Notes: generated by a model from the sequence alone, not told the origin. Positions 22,276 through 33,286 are shown, counted from the first letter of the stretch. The stretch: 64,000 nucleotides of DNA from Isoetes taiwanensis (GCA_021234155.1 JAJEKV010000309.1:126001-190000); one strand, 5' to 3'. Program-made: numbers and translations.

Positions 22276-24151
22276 TGTTGCCCCTTGAAGTGGCAACATG
22301 AAGATATGAAGAAAATTCTAAGTATTGAGAAGCTATTAAGGAAAGGTATCAGGCTGAAAGAGAATCTAGGCCGGTGAGTAGTACCCCCGCCAAATCCTTT
22401 AGCCAAAATTAGCCATCCTTGATTTTTCCCAAATTTTTTTGAGCCTATCTCCCATTTCTCCTTGAATTTCCCCTATCGCTAGCCAAATATGCTTCTAAAG
22501 ATGCCTAAAAATCCCAAAATGCCAAAAATCTATACCTTTTGCCAAGTGGCATCCTAGTCATCATCCAAAAATGCCAAAGATGTCAAAAAGTCAAGTGAAA
22601 GTCAAAATAGAAAGTCAAAAGGCACACTTTCCAAAAATACCCTTGCCACGCCATCAAGAGTCAAAATGCCACCTAGGATGGCCACCTTGCTCACAAAAAT
22701 GCTTTGTCATCCAACTTTGGTTATATCTTTGCCACTTGGGTCAAAAATCATGCCACCTCATCATCAAAAATATCAAGGGGCATTTAAAATTTCGAAAATC
22801 CACTTAGGCAAAAGCCATGTTTGACCTTGCCACATCATCCTTCATTATGCCAAGTCATCATTTCATCATGTCCAAATCACCATTGATTCACCTTTTTAGC
22901 CAAAAAATCAAAGTGCCATTTTCCAAAATTTGACCACCTCACCATGTTGCCCTAATGAAAATATGCCACCCGGCACAAAAATTTCCAAAAAGACCTTATA
23001 TAGATCCTTGAATTCCAATTCTTGGGAATCGTGCCTCCTTTGAGAAAATATAAAAAATTGTCCTATTCTACCACCCCCGACCTAGATTCCTTTTCAGCCA
23101 ATCACCCCCCCCTCCACGTGGCTCACCCGTGTGGGGGGGTGGAGGTACCCAATCCCACGTGGGCAAGACACGCCAATTTAAGAGTTTTATGGATCGAGCT
23201 ATATATACCGAAATGACTTTTTGATTTAGGGTGGGATATATCCATCGAAGAAAATCCGCCAAGATCCATTAGGGTTCTATGATTCTCGGCTTCCCGCAAG
23301 ACTTTGAGTGATGCGTAGCAGATTCACCGATCATAATCGACCTCCGAACCAATCAATTATGAAGAGGATGCGAATTAATGGAGATCATGCCAAGAACGTA
23401 ATATTGCCTATTTTTGGGAAAGAAGAGTTCGTGGCCATATGCACAAATTGAGCTCTAACTACCCCGGACACGTGTCTATAAAGATGATCCGAGCCGTATT
23501 CCACACCGGGAGAGGAGATTTTTGATTAGAAACCCGCCCTTGTTCTTGAAAGCCAAGATTTTTGAAGTTTCGATACAAATTCTATTTTGAGTGATCAAAT
23601 GGATTACCCGATTTGTATTATGTTCCTAAGATAACCGAGAAAAGTTTTCTTGAGCAATCCATGGTGTTTCCCCTTTCTTCAATCGATTTTCGAAGTTTTT
23701 TTCAAAAAATTAGGGTTTTCCCATTTTTATGTGCGAAATCCACTTGGCTTAACTTTGCCAAGAATTTCCCACCAATCTTGATCAACAAATGAGTTGAAAT
23801 CAATTCAAATTATCTGATATTATCTAGATTTAGCTAAACAAATAGCTATTCTGCCAGAACTTGCTCAAATATTTCATTTGCATTCAAAGGAAGTTTGACT
23901 GCATCCCAAAGTTTTTTCTTCAATCATTTTCACCACTTTGTTACAGAAAACATCCCAGTCATACACCTGCATTCACATATCACCTTATTTCCTCACATTT
24001 GCACCTCTTTTCTCATCTTTTCACATCCCCTCACCACACCTTTGGCTCTCTGCCCCCTAAACACAGAATTTGGCAAGTATCTTTCAGGAAATCCCACAAT
24101 TTTAGAGATTTGTGCATCACAGTTTTTGCAAGGATTCTGTGAAAGGCAACA
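22276..24151 (+). repeat. 3' LTR of gypsy element
   Basis: It is colinear with the 5' LTR at 9280-11183, with many short indels, and is followed by the AAGAC target duplication at 24152-24156. A TATA-like CTATATATACC recurs near 23200. Confidence 0.9.
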
Positions 24152-24156
24152 AAGAC

Positions 24157-25650
24157 TAAAACTAGAATAAAGAAAAATCAGATTCATGATATCAAAGTTG
24201 GTGAATCGATCATTTCTGGAGATAAGGATCTTAAGCAGGCTGCTGTTAATCATTTTACCAACATTATGGGTACTAACACTGATTGTACAGAGGCTGAGAT
24301 GGATAGATTCATCAATCTCGAGAGCAAAGTTAGCCAGGATCAGAATGATTTGATCTCATCACCTTTCATGGAGTGTGAGCTCAAGCAAGTGATTATGGGC
24401 ATGGAGAATGGCAACACACCTGGGCCTGATGGCCTTCCTGCTGAGTTCTTTAAAAGGGCCTGGCCAATCCTTCATGAAGGCGTCACTAAGCTCGCCAATG
24501 AATTTAGAGTTACCAAGCTACCGGATGCTCGGATCAACACAAGTCTCATCACGCTTTATTCCTAAGCCGGATTCTCCCATCTCCTTTCTTGATTTCAGAC
24601 CAATTTCTCTAACAAATGTTATCTACAAGATTATTGCGGGTGCCATAGCTGCCTGGGCTTAAAAAGGTTTTGGACTCGGTTATTAGCAATACACACCGCC
24701 TATCTCAAAGACAGTTCATCTTTGATAACGTGGTGGATTGCCATTCTTGGTCTCAAGGTGGGCCAAAGATTCCAAGCAAGATATAGCTCTCCTCAAGCTA
24801 GATATAACAAAGGCTTTTGATAATCGTCGGGTTGGAAATTTCTCCATAAAAGTTGCAATTGCATTGGGATTTAATGAGGAAAGTATTGGTTTATTCAAAG
24901 CAATTCTTAACAATTCTAGATCCGCAATTCTTATCAATGGTGACCCTTTCTTTTGCAATTCGGAGAGGGGTTAAACGGGGATGCCCTCTTGCTCCTTTCT
25001 CTTCTTAATCGTTATGGAGGTCTTACATGGCGTGGGCGATGGCCAAGACAAATAACTCTATCGAGGCCTTCACCTCCCCGATAATCCCGGTGGATCAGAT
25101 TCTCAATGGCCATTTTGCAGATGATACATTCATCTTGACCTCGACGGATAATAACTCTATCATCAATATTCAAAATATTCTTCACGACTTTGGTCAAGCT
25201 TCAGGTTGCCGAATCAACCCCCTCAAATCTGCCATCCAGGCCGTGGAAATCCTGAAAAAGGTACTCAAGCCAGCAGACCTCTTTGGATGTAAGTATTTCC
25301 CCCCTTGTACTAAATCAAAGATTTTAGGAATCCCTATGGCTTGATATTATTGAAAAATTCTATAAAAAGGTAGATTCCTTAAACTCTAAATACCTCTCTA
25401 AAAATGGCAGAGCTATCTTGGCCAACTTTGTTATTTCCTCCTCTCGTGTTTATCAATCCTGGCCATTCTTGCCCCAAAAGGTTACTAACAAACTTCAAAG
25501 CATTATTGGCGTGTTTATAGCGCCGGGTCAAAACAAAAGATCTTTGGCATCCCGTCTCAATGGAGGAATGTCGCAAATCCAAGAAGAATGGTGGTCCGGG
25601 TACTATAGATATTCTAAGCGTGGTCCGCTTTAGCCGCCAAGTATTTCTAT
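24157..25650 (+). pseudogene. LINE ORF2 reverse transcriptase, broken
   Basis: After the gypsy insertion the L1 frame resumes. Visible RT blocks in order are GNTPGPDGLPAEFFKRAW, DFRPISLTNVIYKI, LLKLDITKAFD, then GDPFFCNSERG, and FADDTFILTSTDN (the F-A-D-D catalytic box), then FGQASGCRINPLKS. These are typical of plant L1 RT. The region is split among frames by at least four frameshifts or stops (near 24565, 24660, 24975 and 25340). Confidence 0.9.
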
Positions 25651-26365
25651 AAAGCCTGTTATGACAAAATTAAGCACCGATTTCAGTTGGACGGGCATTA
25701 TATAAGCAAATGCCATCCTTATGGATGGAGATCTCTCAAAATGGAGTTTGCCATCATTCTATCTATTTCCCTTTACCTTCCCCTCACGCCATTCCCTTGG
25801 CCCGATTAAGAAGTGGATTTATGCCCGGTTGGAAGTTAGGAAGATGTATACATGGGAGAAGGGATTCTCAATGAACCAATCCATTTTTCTCGAACCCCGT
25901 GCATTAATCCTTGACAATCCCAATTTATGCCTAGCCTGCCACTTTCCCGATCAGGCAAAATTATGGAAGACTAAGGGGATAACTTTGATTAACCATCTCT
26001 TTGATGATGATGGCATCATCCTGTTCCATAACTCTAAGCTTGCCCAAGAGGACGACCAAACGAGATTGATTTATGTAGCTATCACTAATATTGTCTTGCA
26101 GGGTACTTGGTCCCACTCTTCTAACTCTTGGAACTATAGAGGTAAAACAGGCTACACTGTAAAAGATGCTTATAAGTTCTTGATGAGCCAACAGGAAATC
26201 ACCTTACACATCAAATGGGATGTCTCTCCGGATCTGACCAAGAATAATTTGATCTTTATGTGGAATAGCCCGATAAAACCCAAAGATAAAAGCCTTTATG
26301 TGGCAATTATGGCACAAAGGCACCGCGACCAATTGCAAAAGATTTCGTTTATCCATGTCTAACTT
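25651..26365 (+). pseudogene. LINE ORF2 C-terminal region with zf-RVT-like segment
   Basis: An open frame of 213 codons (25721-26362) ends in YRGKTGYTVKDAYKFLMSQ, then HIKWD and MWNSPIKPKDKSLYVAIMAQ, which follows the zf-RVT pattern (sVk.aY..l...W...W....P.k...f.W). This domain closes ORF2 of plant L1 elements. Cysteine ligands expected further on are found only in other frames. Confidence 0.75.
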
Positions 26366-27164
26366 CGGTTTTGTGTGATGATGTCTTGTCGCTAAAGAGG
26401 ATGAGGATCACTGTTTAGATCATGCCTTTGGTCGAGAATGGGTCCTTGAATTAGCCTCTAATTTGCTTGGGCGTAATTTGGTTGATCTCACCACAAGGAA
26501 TTTTTCATGCCTACCAATCAAACCGATTGAGAATTTATATCCTCCTATGGAGGATTTGGAAAGGAAGAAATACATTCATCTTTTGACCGCGGAAATTATC
26601 TCACCAAGGGATCATAAAACAGGTAGAATATGATATTAAGTGGATTATGGAAATTAATGGATGATATGTTTTTATGTATGTGTACCACCTTTTCACGACC
26701 GTGAGGCTTCAATGGAGGAAGAACAAGGACGATATAAAACCAGAGTGGATTAATTTCTTCTGAGTCGCGCAAACTTCTAAGACACATACGTAAACCTTAC
26801 GCCAATGTGGTTCTTCTTTGTGACCAAAATTTCGACATCAGAAGGGAGTTAATCTGCACCGCTAAGGATGCCAAAGGAAGATATAATATGGCGATGGCAG
26901 ATTCATGTATGTGCTTATATTGCTTATTTCATACAATCTTCAAGGGGAAAGCAAGAAAGCACACCAACCAGAATCTCAAGGCAGTACACTAAGATCTATT
27001 TCGACTCCAGCTATCATCTCTCTTTTTGTTCTGTTGCTCAGACTTTTTATCCTGTGCTTATCTCTTTAAAAACTTATAAGTTTTAGGGTTAAACTTCCCT
27101 TGAAAAAAGCGTTTTGTAACCCTTATAATATACTTTAATATAAATAGCCTTCAATTAAAAAAAA
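26366..27164 (+). other. LINE ORF2 remnants, 3' UTR and poly(A)
   Basis: Decayed end of ORF2 continues to about 26900 (for example a segment resembling EDEDHCLDHAFGREWVL), followed by an AT-rich 3' UTR. The element ends with a run of A broken by no other base at 27156-27164, directly before the ATGTATG duplication. Confidence 0.7.
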
Positions 27165-27544
27165 ATGTATGTCAAGCAAGAAAATATATAGATGGCCTAG
27201 ATTTGACTTACAAGTTATTTCGATGGTCCAGATAGTCCATGGTCATCTTGCCCTTTTCTTTTTCCTTTCTTTTGTCCAATCAACTTCGTTACCTGGAGCT
27301 GATCACGTCTGCTACGACGCCAAGCTTCAGAAGCTAGCAGAGCACATTGCAGATTTGATTGCTTATTTATAAGCTTTTTAATCATAGGTATTCCGTTATT
27401 TATTTTGAAGAGTGGATGATGGAAGTAGAAGCAGGGATAACGAAGACTGGCTTTGAAGATAGAAAATTGTTAATAAGTTTGCATGTGTGAGAAATGACTT
27501 CATATCAATAAAGACCACGTATCCTTGACAGGCCTCCAACATTT

Positions 27545-27572
27545 GCCCAGCAACGCTGGGCACCATTACTAG
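27545..27572 (+). other. Helitron 3' terminal hairpin and CTAG end
   Basis: GCCCAGCAACGCTGGGC forms a 7-bp stem with a 3-base loop. It is followed by ACCATTA and CTAG, then host T. It is identical to 58046-58074. Confidence 0.9.
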
Positions 27573-27640
27573 TTATAATATAAGTCCAAGTTAGGGCGTG
27601 GTCCATTACTTACGCTATAACATTATAATATAAGATAAGA
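27573..27640 (-). mobile_element. Helitron 5' terminus on the minus strand
   Basis: Read on the minus strand from 27640, after host A, it begins TCTTATCTTATATTATAATG. It reaches GTAATGGACCACGCCCTAA, the same start as the element at 2900. It is cut after 68 bases by the insertion of the plus-strand Helitron at 5651-27572, so its body should continue leftward from 5650. Confidence 0.6.
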
Positions 27641-27769
27641 TATTTCTTTATTGGTTAAATTTATTTTATAGGCTTTAATATTAAATGTATTAACTTCATT
27701 CATAATAAATGTATTATTATTATTTTTTTCAATTTATAAAAAAAAAATAAAATTTTTTTTTTAATACAT

Positions 27770-27800
27770 GTAAGCAACGTCGTTAAACGACGTTGCTTAC
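27770..27800. repeat. Perfect 15-bp inverted repeat
   Basis: GTAAGCAACGTCGTT, one central A, and its exact complement AACGACGTTGCTTAC. It lies at the inner edge of the CACTA subterminal array. Confidence 0.95.
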
Positions 27801-28208
27801 GTGGCACTCTTGTACGACGTCGTTAAATGGCGACGTGTACGTGGCTGCCACGTCAGCAACGGCGCTGGCAACGCCGCGCTGCCCGTCCGTCCGTGTGGCT
27901 GCCACGTGTACGTGGCGTAGTTGAATGACGTCAAACACGTGGCTACCACGTCAGCAACCCGCTCGACGACGCCGCGCTGGCCGCCCGACTGCGTGGAAGC
28001 CACGTGTACGTGGCGTCGTTGAACGACGTTACGTCGTCGCTTTAAGACGACGCCGTTGCGACGCGTATAGCGACGCGTCCGCGTCATAAAATGACGTGCA
28101 GACGTCGTTATAGGCGTCATTTATCGACTTTTTGGCGTCGTTCATCGACGTTCAAACGACGTCTGGACGTCGTAATAGACGTCGTAACAGGGCAACGTTT
28201 TTGTAGTG
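27770..28208. mobile_element. CACTA transposon right terminus with CpG-rich subterminal repeats
   Basis: The right border reads TTTTTGTAGTG, the complement of CACTACAAAAA, the canonical plant CACTA end, at 28198-28208. The preceding 430 bases are packed with ACGTCGT / GACGTCGTT words, with GCCACGTGTACGTGGC-type palindromes and a perfect 15-bp inverted repeat at 27770-27800. Such arrays bind the element's own DNA-binding protein in En/Spm. The left CACTA end and any transposase are not seen nearby, so this is a fragment or a deletion derivative. Confidence 0.75.
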
Positions 28209-28664
28209 AAACATTTTCACAATAAAACAACAAAGATATGAACTTACAGGAAAGCCGGTGCAGAGCCAATTCCAAGAGAATCTCAGAACTACATTATCAG
28301 AATTACAGTAAGTATCCCTTTTATATTCGTCAAGATGTTGCGGTGCAGATGTTGCAGATGTTTTTATCCATAAAATTACAGATGTTGTGGTGTAGAACCG
28401 ACAGATTACCCAGCCAGACTTGTCTAATCCATCTAAATTACAGATGTTGCACCGAAAAAATAACAGATTATCCAGACCACTATTCTTAACTAAAACGTGG
28501 CAAAGAAACAGAGGTTTCGGATTCGTGTGCAGAGAAAACATATTCAAAACGTGGCAACAAAAACGAAATCTAAAACATGGCAACAAAAACGAAGTCTAAA
28601 TTCGGCGTAGAAAAATTATGGGGAACAAAAATGGAAAATTACAAACTCAATTATATATGTTGTG
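28209..28664. other. No gene recognised
   Basis: AT-rich sequence with a short tandem word (CGTGGCAACAAAAACGAA and variants, 28554-28590). No coding sequence could be supported on either strand. Confidence 0.5.
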
Positions 28665-29229
28665 ATAAACACACTTTGATGTGTGGGACACATCAGTTGC
28701 TCCATTCCATCTCGGCCGTCGAATTTTAGGGGTTAAATCTCGGCCACATATTTAGATGTATGTGCATGCATGGGGGCATGCACCCCATCTATAAACCGTC
28801 GGATCAAAGGGGAACTCAAAATCATAGCCCTTGATTTTTGTAGGGAAGGTGCAAGGAAGATTTCTTAAGGGTGATTTGGTGAGGATAAATCCTAGCCATT
28901 GAGTTTTTATTTTAAATTATATGTTTTTTTTTAAATGAGGTGAGGTGGCACCCTCATTAATAAAAAGGTAAAGAAGTGGCAAAACATTTATTGACTGGAC
29001 TTTCTAGGAATCTTCTTTTTTCTTAATTGCATTCAAAGGCCCGTAACTTGCACTAGAGAGGTCGGATTAAAGTGGGGCCCATGCTGTGGATTCCTCTCGT
29101 CAAGAGCTTTCTAAGGAGTGGTGCTTTGGCACTGTACCGTCATAGTTGGTGCCAACTTGATCGGATCTAAGGATCCTTATCTTAGAATTTTAATGGAATC
29201 TATTGTATGTTAAGAGAATCTAGGGGAAT
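28665..29229. repeat. Dispersed repeat, copy 1 (about 560 bp)
   Basis: It starts ATAAACACACTTTGATGTG and ends TAAGAGAATCTAGGGGAAT. It is colinear with 39402-39963 at high identity, with a 29-base block missing near 28880 and a few small indels. The family is unknown. It has no LTR-type ends and no coding sequence. A short inverted word CACAC-TTTGA-TGTGTG lies at its left end. Confidence 0.85.
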
Positions 29230-29469
29230 AATCTACACATATATAATCGAGGTTCTTATTTTTCTTTTTTTTGTTCTCTCCTTATTTTTTCTCCGCCGCA
29301 ATCTATATCACTGTTGAGAAGCCACGTTTTTCGGTGAGATAGTCGAGGAGATCTCCACCGTATATGCTGGCAGTGCCATAGCCACATTGCCATAGCCATA
29401 GCCAAGCAATCAGTGAGCTCGGCCCATTCTGCCGGAGTTAGCCATGGCCGATCACAAATTTTCTGCCCT

Positions 29470-29586
29470 TCAGCTCTCAAATCGGCTGTTCTACTGGAAA
29501 AAATGGCCGAGCATCTTGCTTCCAGCGCAGGCGAGGAGCTGAAGAAGAAGATTGGCCTTATTTATCAGATCAACATCAGTCTCAAG
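29470..29586 (+). pseudogene. Exon fragment of sterol carrier protein 2 (SCP2-like)
   Basis: The frame reads ALKSAVLLEKMAEHLASSAG, then EELKKKIGLIYQINISLK. This matches the start of plant SCP2, a small peroxisomal lipid-transfer protein of about 120 residues, whose N-terminus has LKSD..LE.M.EHL..DAGKE...KIGLVYQ.NI. It ends exactly at an AAG/GTAGGG donor at 29587. The rest of SCP2 (the lipid-binding sheet and the C-terminal peroxisome signal) is not found before the glucanase fragment. The lack of a clear in-frame ATG in the expected position and the missing exons show it is a fragment, likely transposon-captured. Confidence 0.75.
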
Positions 29587-29589
29587 GTA

Positions 29590-30454
29590 GGGCTTTCACG
29601 AATTTGAGCTTAGAACTCGATAAAATATAATAGAAATTTGCTTCCTCAAGCAAAAGATTCCGAGACACACGACTTTATTTCTTGCTTCAGGTCGTCGATT
29701 GGAAGAAAATGGCGCAAAAAATCGGTCCATATGATCTGATCTTCACTCCTTCTTTTTTGGGTATTTCGATTTTGGCCTCTACCTCTTGATGAAGGATTTC
29801 CCCATTTGTTCTGTTACATTCGCACAATGCTGGATTCACCAATTTCTTCTCCACATCAATCTACGGGCCTTTTTATTTCTTAGCCAATATTGGAAAATGC
29901 TTACCAGATTTGCAAAAGCAGAAAAGCCCATATCCGGGGCTTCTGTCTGTCGGAAGAACATGGCTAGGTGTTTGTTGAGATCTATCATAGCTTTAATGGG
30001 CGTGATGCTCATCCTGGAATCTATAGAGAGCTAAAAGGTTTAGTCTGGTATACTATCCAAAGCATTTGTTCGTTACTCTTTTGCCTTCAATCTTTTGGGA
30101 AGGATAAATCTGTTTCTAACAAAGGCTTAAGGGTCTAAGCTGCAGCACTCTGGCATTACGTCTTAGAAGCTCTGCGTTATGCTTCGACATGCAAGCGATC
30201 TGGGGCAGAGCATCCTAAGGCTTCAACAACGGTAATCCTGTATACACAAATTCGAGTGAAAAATCAATGCGGGCTGTGGATTCGATTGCAAAAATTCTGC
30301 AATTTATCTGTAAAAGGCTGATTTTTAGTCGTTCTACTCAGGCAGGTGTCAATATTTAGGTATTACTTCGATTCGTTGGAAGTCAGTATACTGCATGGTT
30401 TTACTCCTTCATTTTGATCCAAAACAAAGGGGTTGTGGTGATCAGAGGCCAGTC
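29590..30454. other. Sequence between SCP2 and glucanase fragments
   Basis: No protein family recognised. An 82-codon open frame (29786-30034) with hydrophobic stretches matches nothing I know. A splice-acceptor-like CTTGCTTCAG lies near 29690. Confidence 0.4.
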
Positions 30455-32354
30455 CGATGATGTTATAATCGGAATAAATTGGGGAAGTATTGCAACCCAC
30501 AAACTTCCTCCTCAATCTGTCGTGAAGATGTTGCAGGATAGTCTTATTACAAGGGTAAAATTATTTCATGCAGATCCGCAGGTTCTACAAGCATTCTCGC
30601 GATCAGGCATTGAGATTATGATCGCCATTGCAAATGATAGGCTTGAACCTTTTGCAGCAAGTAGGAGTTTAGTTGAAGCTTGGGTAGAAGAAATGTTACT
30701 CGCCATGTTGCGAAGGACGTAAATATCAAGTAATGACTTCTTCCTTTTTCCCTTGATCCTCTATAAAATGCTTAAATCTGCCTATCTGAGCTAGAATGCT
30801 TAAGTTCTTCTGAAATGACATACAGTTTCGCACTATTCTAGATGTGTCCTTGCTTTTTTCTCTGTTTGCTTTAGAATGGCTCTTGAACAGCGATAACTAC
30901 GTGAAATATATTGCCGAATATACATTTGTAGAACTGTTTCTGAGTGGAATTTGATTACTGATGCATCCGTTTGAGATGAAGTATTTTATTTCTGTGAGAA
31001 TTTCATCCCGATCTATGTTTTTAGGGTGCAAAGGAAGCAAGAACATCCAGCATTGTGATTAGATGTAAACTTCAAGTACGCTGGCATAATTTTGACCATG
31101 TTAGTATGTCAGTGCGTCAAGAATACTCCACCTGCCTCCTATGCACAGTTTTTATTTAAGTTAAGAATAAAAGGAGATAGGACTGTAGTTTGGATCTTTA
31201 CCTTTAACTTTTTGTCTCATTATGCGTGTTCTAGATGCGTTAGGGTTTTGGGTTCTAGTGTGAGCTCTTAGATCGAACTTAGTGCTGAGGTTTCAGGTTT
31301 CATATTTTGTCTGACAGATACTTTTTCTTGGAAACGAGCCATTTCTTAAAGCGTACAATGGTACTTTTGAGAACGTGACGTTGCCAGTGTTGAAGAATCT
31401 TAACAGAGCACTGCGAAAAGCTAACCTTGATAATCAGGTGAAGGCCACGGTACCTCTAAATGCAGATGTTTTACGCGATGGTAAATCAGGACTGCCCTCT
31501 AGTGGCAAATTCAGATCTGATATCAGGTCTGCATGCAGGGCATTGTTGAAGAGTTGAATAGGCATGATGCGTCGTTTGTAATAAACATCTACCCCTTTCT
31601 CAGCCTGTAGCAGGACCCGAACTTTCCTGAGGAATTCGCATTCTTTGACAGTTCTGCTAATGCCCTGGTGATGTATTTGATGCTAACTTTGATCTTCTGG
31701 TGAATGCATTGGCAGGAATCGGATTCCCTAATATAAGCATTATTGTTGGTGAGGTTGGTTGGCCTACTGATGGCAATGCCACCATACAAAATGCTCAAAG
31801 ATTTAACCAAGAGCTCATAAATCATGCTAGAAAGGGAACTCCTATGAGACCAGGAAATATGACAATATATTTGTTTGGCCTGATTGATGAAGATGCCAAA
31901 AGCATTCTTCCTGGAAATTTTGAAAGGCATTGGGGCATCTATTCCTTTGATGGCAAGAGCAAATACCCACTTGATTTATCAGGACAAGGGAATGGCAGCT
32001 TGATAAATGCCACAGATGTTAAGTACTTTCCATCTGGGTGGTGTGTGATGAACAAGAGTGCTGATGCTGTGAATCTGACAAGAAGCGTTGAATATGCTTG
32101 CCAATATGCTGATTGCACAGCACTAGTGGAGGAGGATCATGCAACTTACTTGATGATTTTGATAAGAGTTCCTATGCATTCAAAATCAACAGCTATTACC
32201 AAATGTTCAGTCAAGTTGATGGCAGTTGTGATTTTCAAGGTCTTGCTATGATTACTGACAAGGACCCTTCTCTGGCTGGTTGTTCCTTTAATATCCAGCT
32301 TGCACTGAATACTTCCATCTTCAGATGCTACATCTTCTCATCCTACATCGTCTG
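30455..32354 (+). pseudogene. Glucan endo-1,3-beta-glucosidase (GH17 with X8/CBM43 domain), pseudogene
   Basis: Strong GH17 similarity runs through several exons. The first (30455-30731) has IGINWGSIATHKLPPQSVVK and KLFHADPQVLQAF. The second (from about 31319) has GNEPFLKAYNGTF with the acid/base Glu, VKATVPLNADV, INIYPFLSL and [18 protein letters not shown] with the nucleophile Glu, then [14 protein letters not shown]. The end is an X8 carbohydrate-binding domain ([33 protein letters not shown]). It would hydrolyse cell-wall callose-type glucan. It is dead: a frameshift near 30690, another near 31525, a TAG after YPFLSL at about 31607, and a frameshift near 32125 inside X8. No signal peptide exon is visible. 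The closest family type is the plant GPI/X8-bearing group. Confidence 0.92.
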
Positions 32355-33025
32355 AATCATCATTGGCAATCACGTACAGAAGTTCCATTCTTTTGTCGTA
32401 TGCCTTTGCTTGCTGTGCCCTCATGTTGAGCTTTTAATATTTGTATATCTACTGATTTCATTCATTATATCCTTATACATATGATGGTGTAGACTTTTCT
32501 TTTCCTTATACATACGATGGTGCAGATTTTTCTTTTGTATATGACACCACTCAAAAATAATATTACTGTTTCTGAAGGGCATAGTTGTCTTATAATCGAC
32601 CTAATATACCCCCCTTTTGTACTTTTATCTCAAGCAAAAACAACTCATGTGGTGATTCAAAATTAAAGGCTTTGAGGGTAGTAAATAGAGAAACCAAATG
32701 AAAAGAATTGAAGGGGGTCTTAGATCAGATATCTATCTCTAAGTAGTGGAAACAGCACAAACAAAGTAGTGTAGTAGAGAAATTAGAATAGTATAGTGTG
32801 TTATAAGGATCTGGTTGCATAATCGTGGGGGAACATCCCCTTTTTAAGGGTGCTCACCTCTTCAACCATTAAGGCCATTTTCATTCCCTAGGTTTGGTTT
32901 TATTTTTAGGGTTCAACAAAATTTATCTTTATCCCCACAATTCTCACATGGAACCACCTGGTTAACCTTTTTTGTATACTGGGTTATTTTGATATTTTGC
33001 GCGCCTGGGGGGTGATGGTTTTTTG
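32355..33025. other. Intergenic, no gene recognised
   Basis: AT-rich. It contains a local duplication (CCTTATACATAYGATGGTG at 32471 and 32506). It may include the eroded 3' UTR of the glucanase pseudogene. A retroelement remnant around 32650-33000 is possible but I cannot show it. Confidence 0.4.
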
Positions 33026-33286
33026 TTATTTGCCCCCAGCACCACAAGAGCTCGATCCAACATTAGGGTTAGAATAGTTCTTGGCATTCCTCATAAACTT
33101 AACCTTTTGAATATTTGAAAGAATGCTTATAGACGTGGCAGTACTAGTTTGAACCACCTGATTTGCGACATTGGAAATGGAGGGTATATCTATTTGTTTC
33201 TCGAAAAAATTGGCGGCTTGGGAAATGTTGATACTTGATGTTAAGACAAGAAAGCAAGTGAAAATAATTGATACAACATGCTGCAA
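33026..33286 (-). CDS. Small open frame with hydrophobic N-terminus, unknown
   Basis: An 86-residue minus-strand frame starts MQHVVSIIFTCFLVLTSSIN, which looks like a secretion signal, followed by a Ser/Thr/Asn-rich tail ending GSSSCGAGGK. No family recognised. It is short, lies in repeat-rich DNA next to a LINE, and may be chance or a retroelement remnant. Confidence 0.2.
   Translation of the reverse strand: MQHVVSIIFTCFLVLTSSINISQAANFFEKQIDIPSISNVANQVVQTSTATSISILSNIQKVKFMRNAKNYSNPNVGSSSCGAGGK

Larger units (their letters stand above)
9280..24151 (+). mobile_element. Ty3/gypsy LTR retrotransposon, Tat-like, decayed
   Basis: Two LTRs of about 1.9 kb flank the element. Both begin TGTTGCC and end GGCAACA, and the insertion is bordered by a 5-bp AAGAC duplication (9275-9279 and 24152-24156). 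The coding order is gag, protease, an extra RNase H, reverse transcriptase, RNase H, integrase with a C-terminal GPF-type tail. It carries a nested LTR element at 11306-15945; without it the gypsy element is about 10.2 kb. Most of pol is interrupted by stops and frameshifts. The LTRs differ by many small indels, so the insertion is old. Confidence 0.92.
5688..27164 (+). mobile_element. L1-type LINE, full length but decayed and split by a gypsy element
   Basis: The element runs from just after the left ATGTATG to a short A-run at 27156-27164. Without the nested gypsy element and its duplicated target it is about 6.6 kb, the usual length of a full plant L1. The order is: 5' UTR with a 72-bp duplication, ORF1 (6697-8169), APE-type endonuclease (from about 8180), linker region, reverse transcriptase (24157-25650), zf-RVT-like C-terminal region (to about 26362), 3' UTR and poly(A). 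Stops and frameshifts interrupt ORF2 in many places, so it is inactive. Confidence 0.9.
5651..27572 (+). mobile_element. Short non-autonomous Helitron split by an L1 insertion
   Basis: The 5' end is TCATTCTATATTG after host A5650. The 3' end is the hairpin GCCCAGCAACGCTGGGC at 27545-27561, then ACCATTA and CTAG at 27569-27572, with host T27573. Removing the LINE rejoins 5651-5687 to 27172-27572, leaving a Helitron of about 440 bp. The rejoined 5' region matches the complete Helitron at 54139 through the same landmarks (ATGTATGTC, then a CTAGATTTGAC / CTCAGATTTGAT block, then CCAGATAG). That independently confirms the reconstruction. It encodes no Rep/helicase. Confidence 0.8.

Noticed and set aside
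33026-33286. Secreted peptide gene suggested by a signal-like N-terminus
   Set aside because: A single hydrophobic start in an 86-codon frame next to a LINE is weak; kept only as a low-confidence entry.
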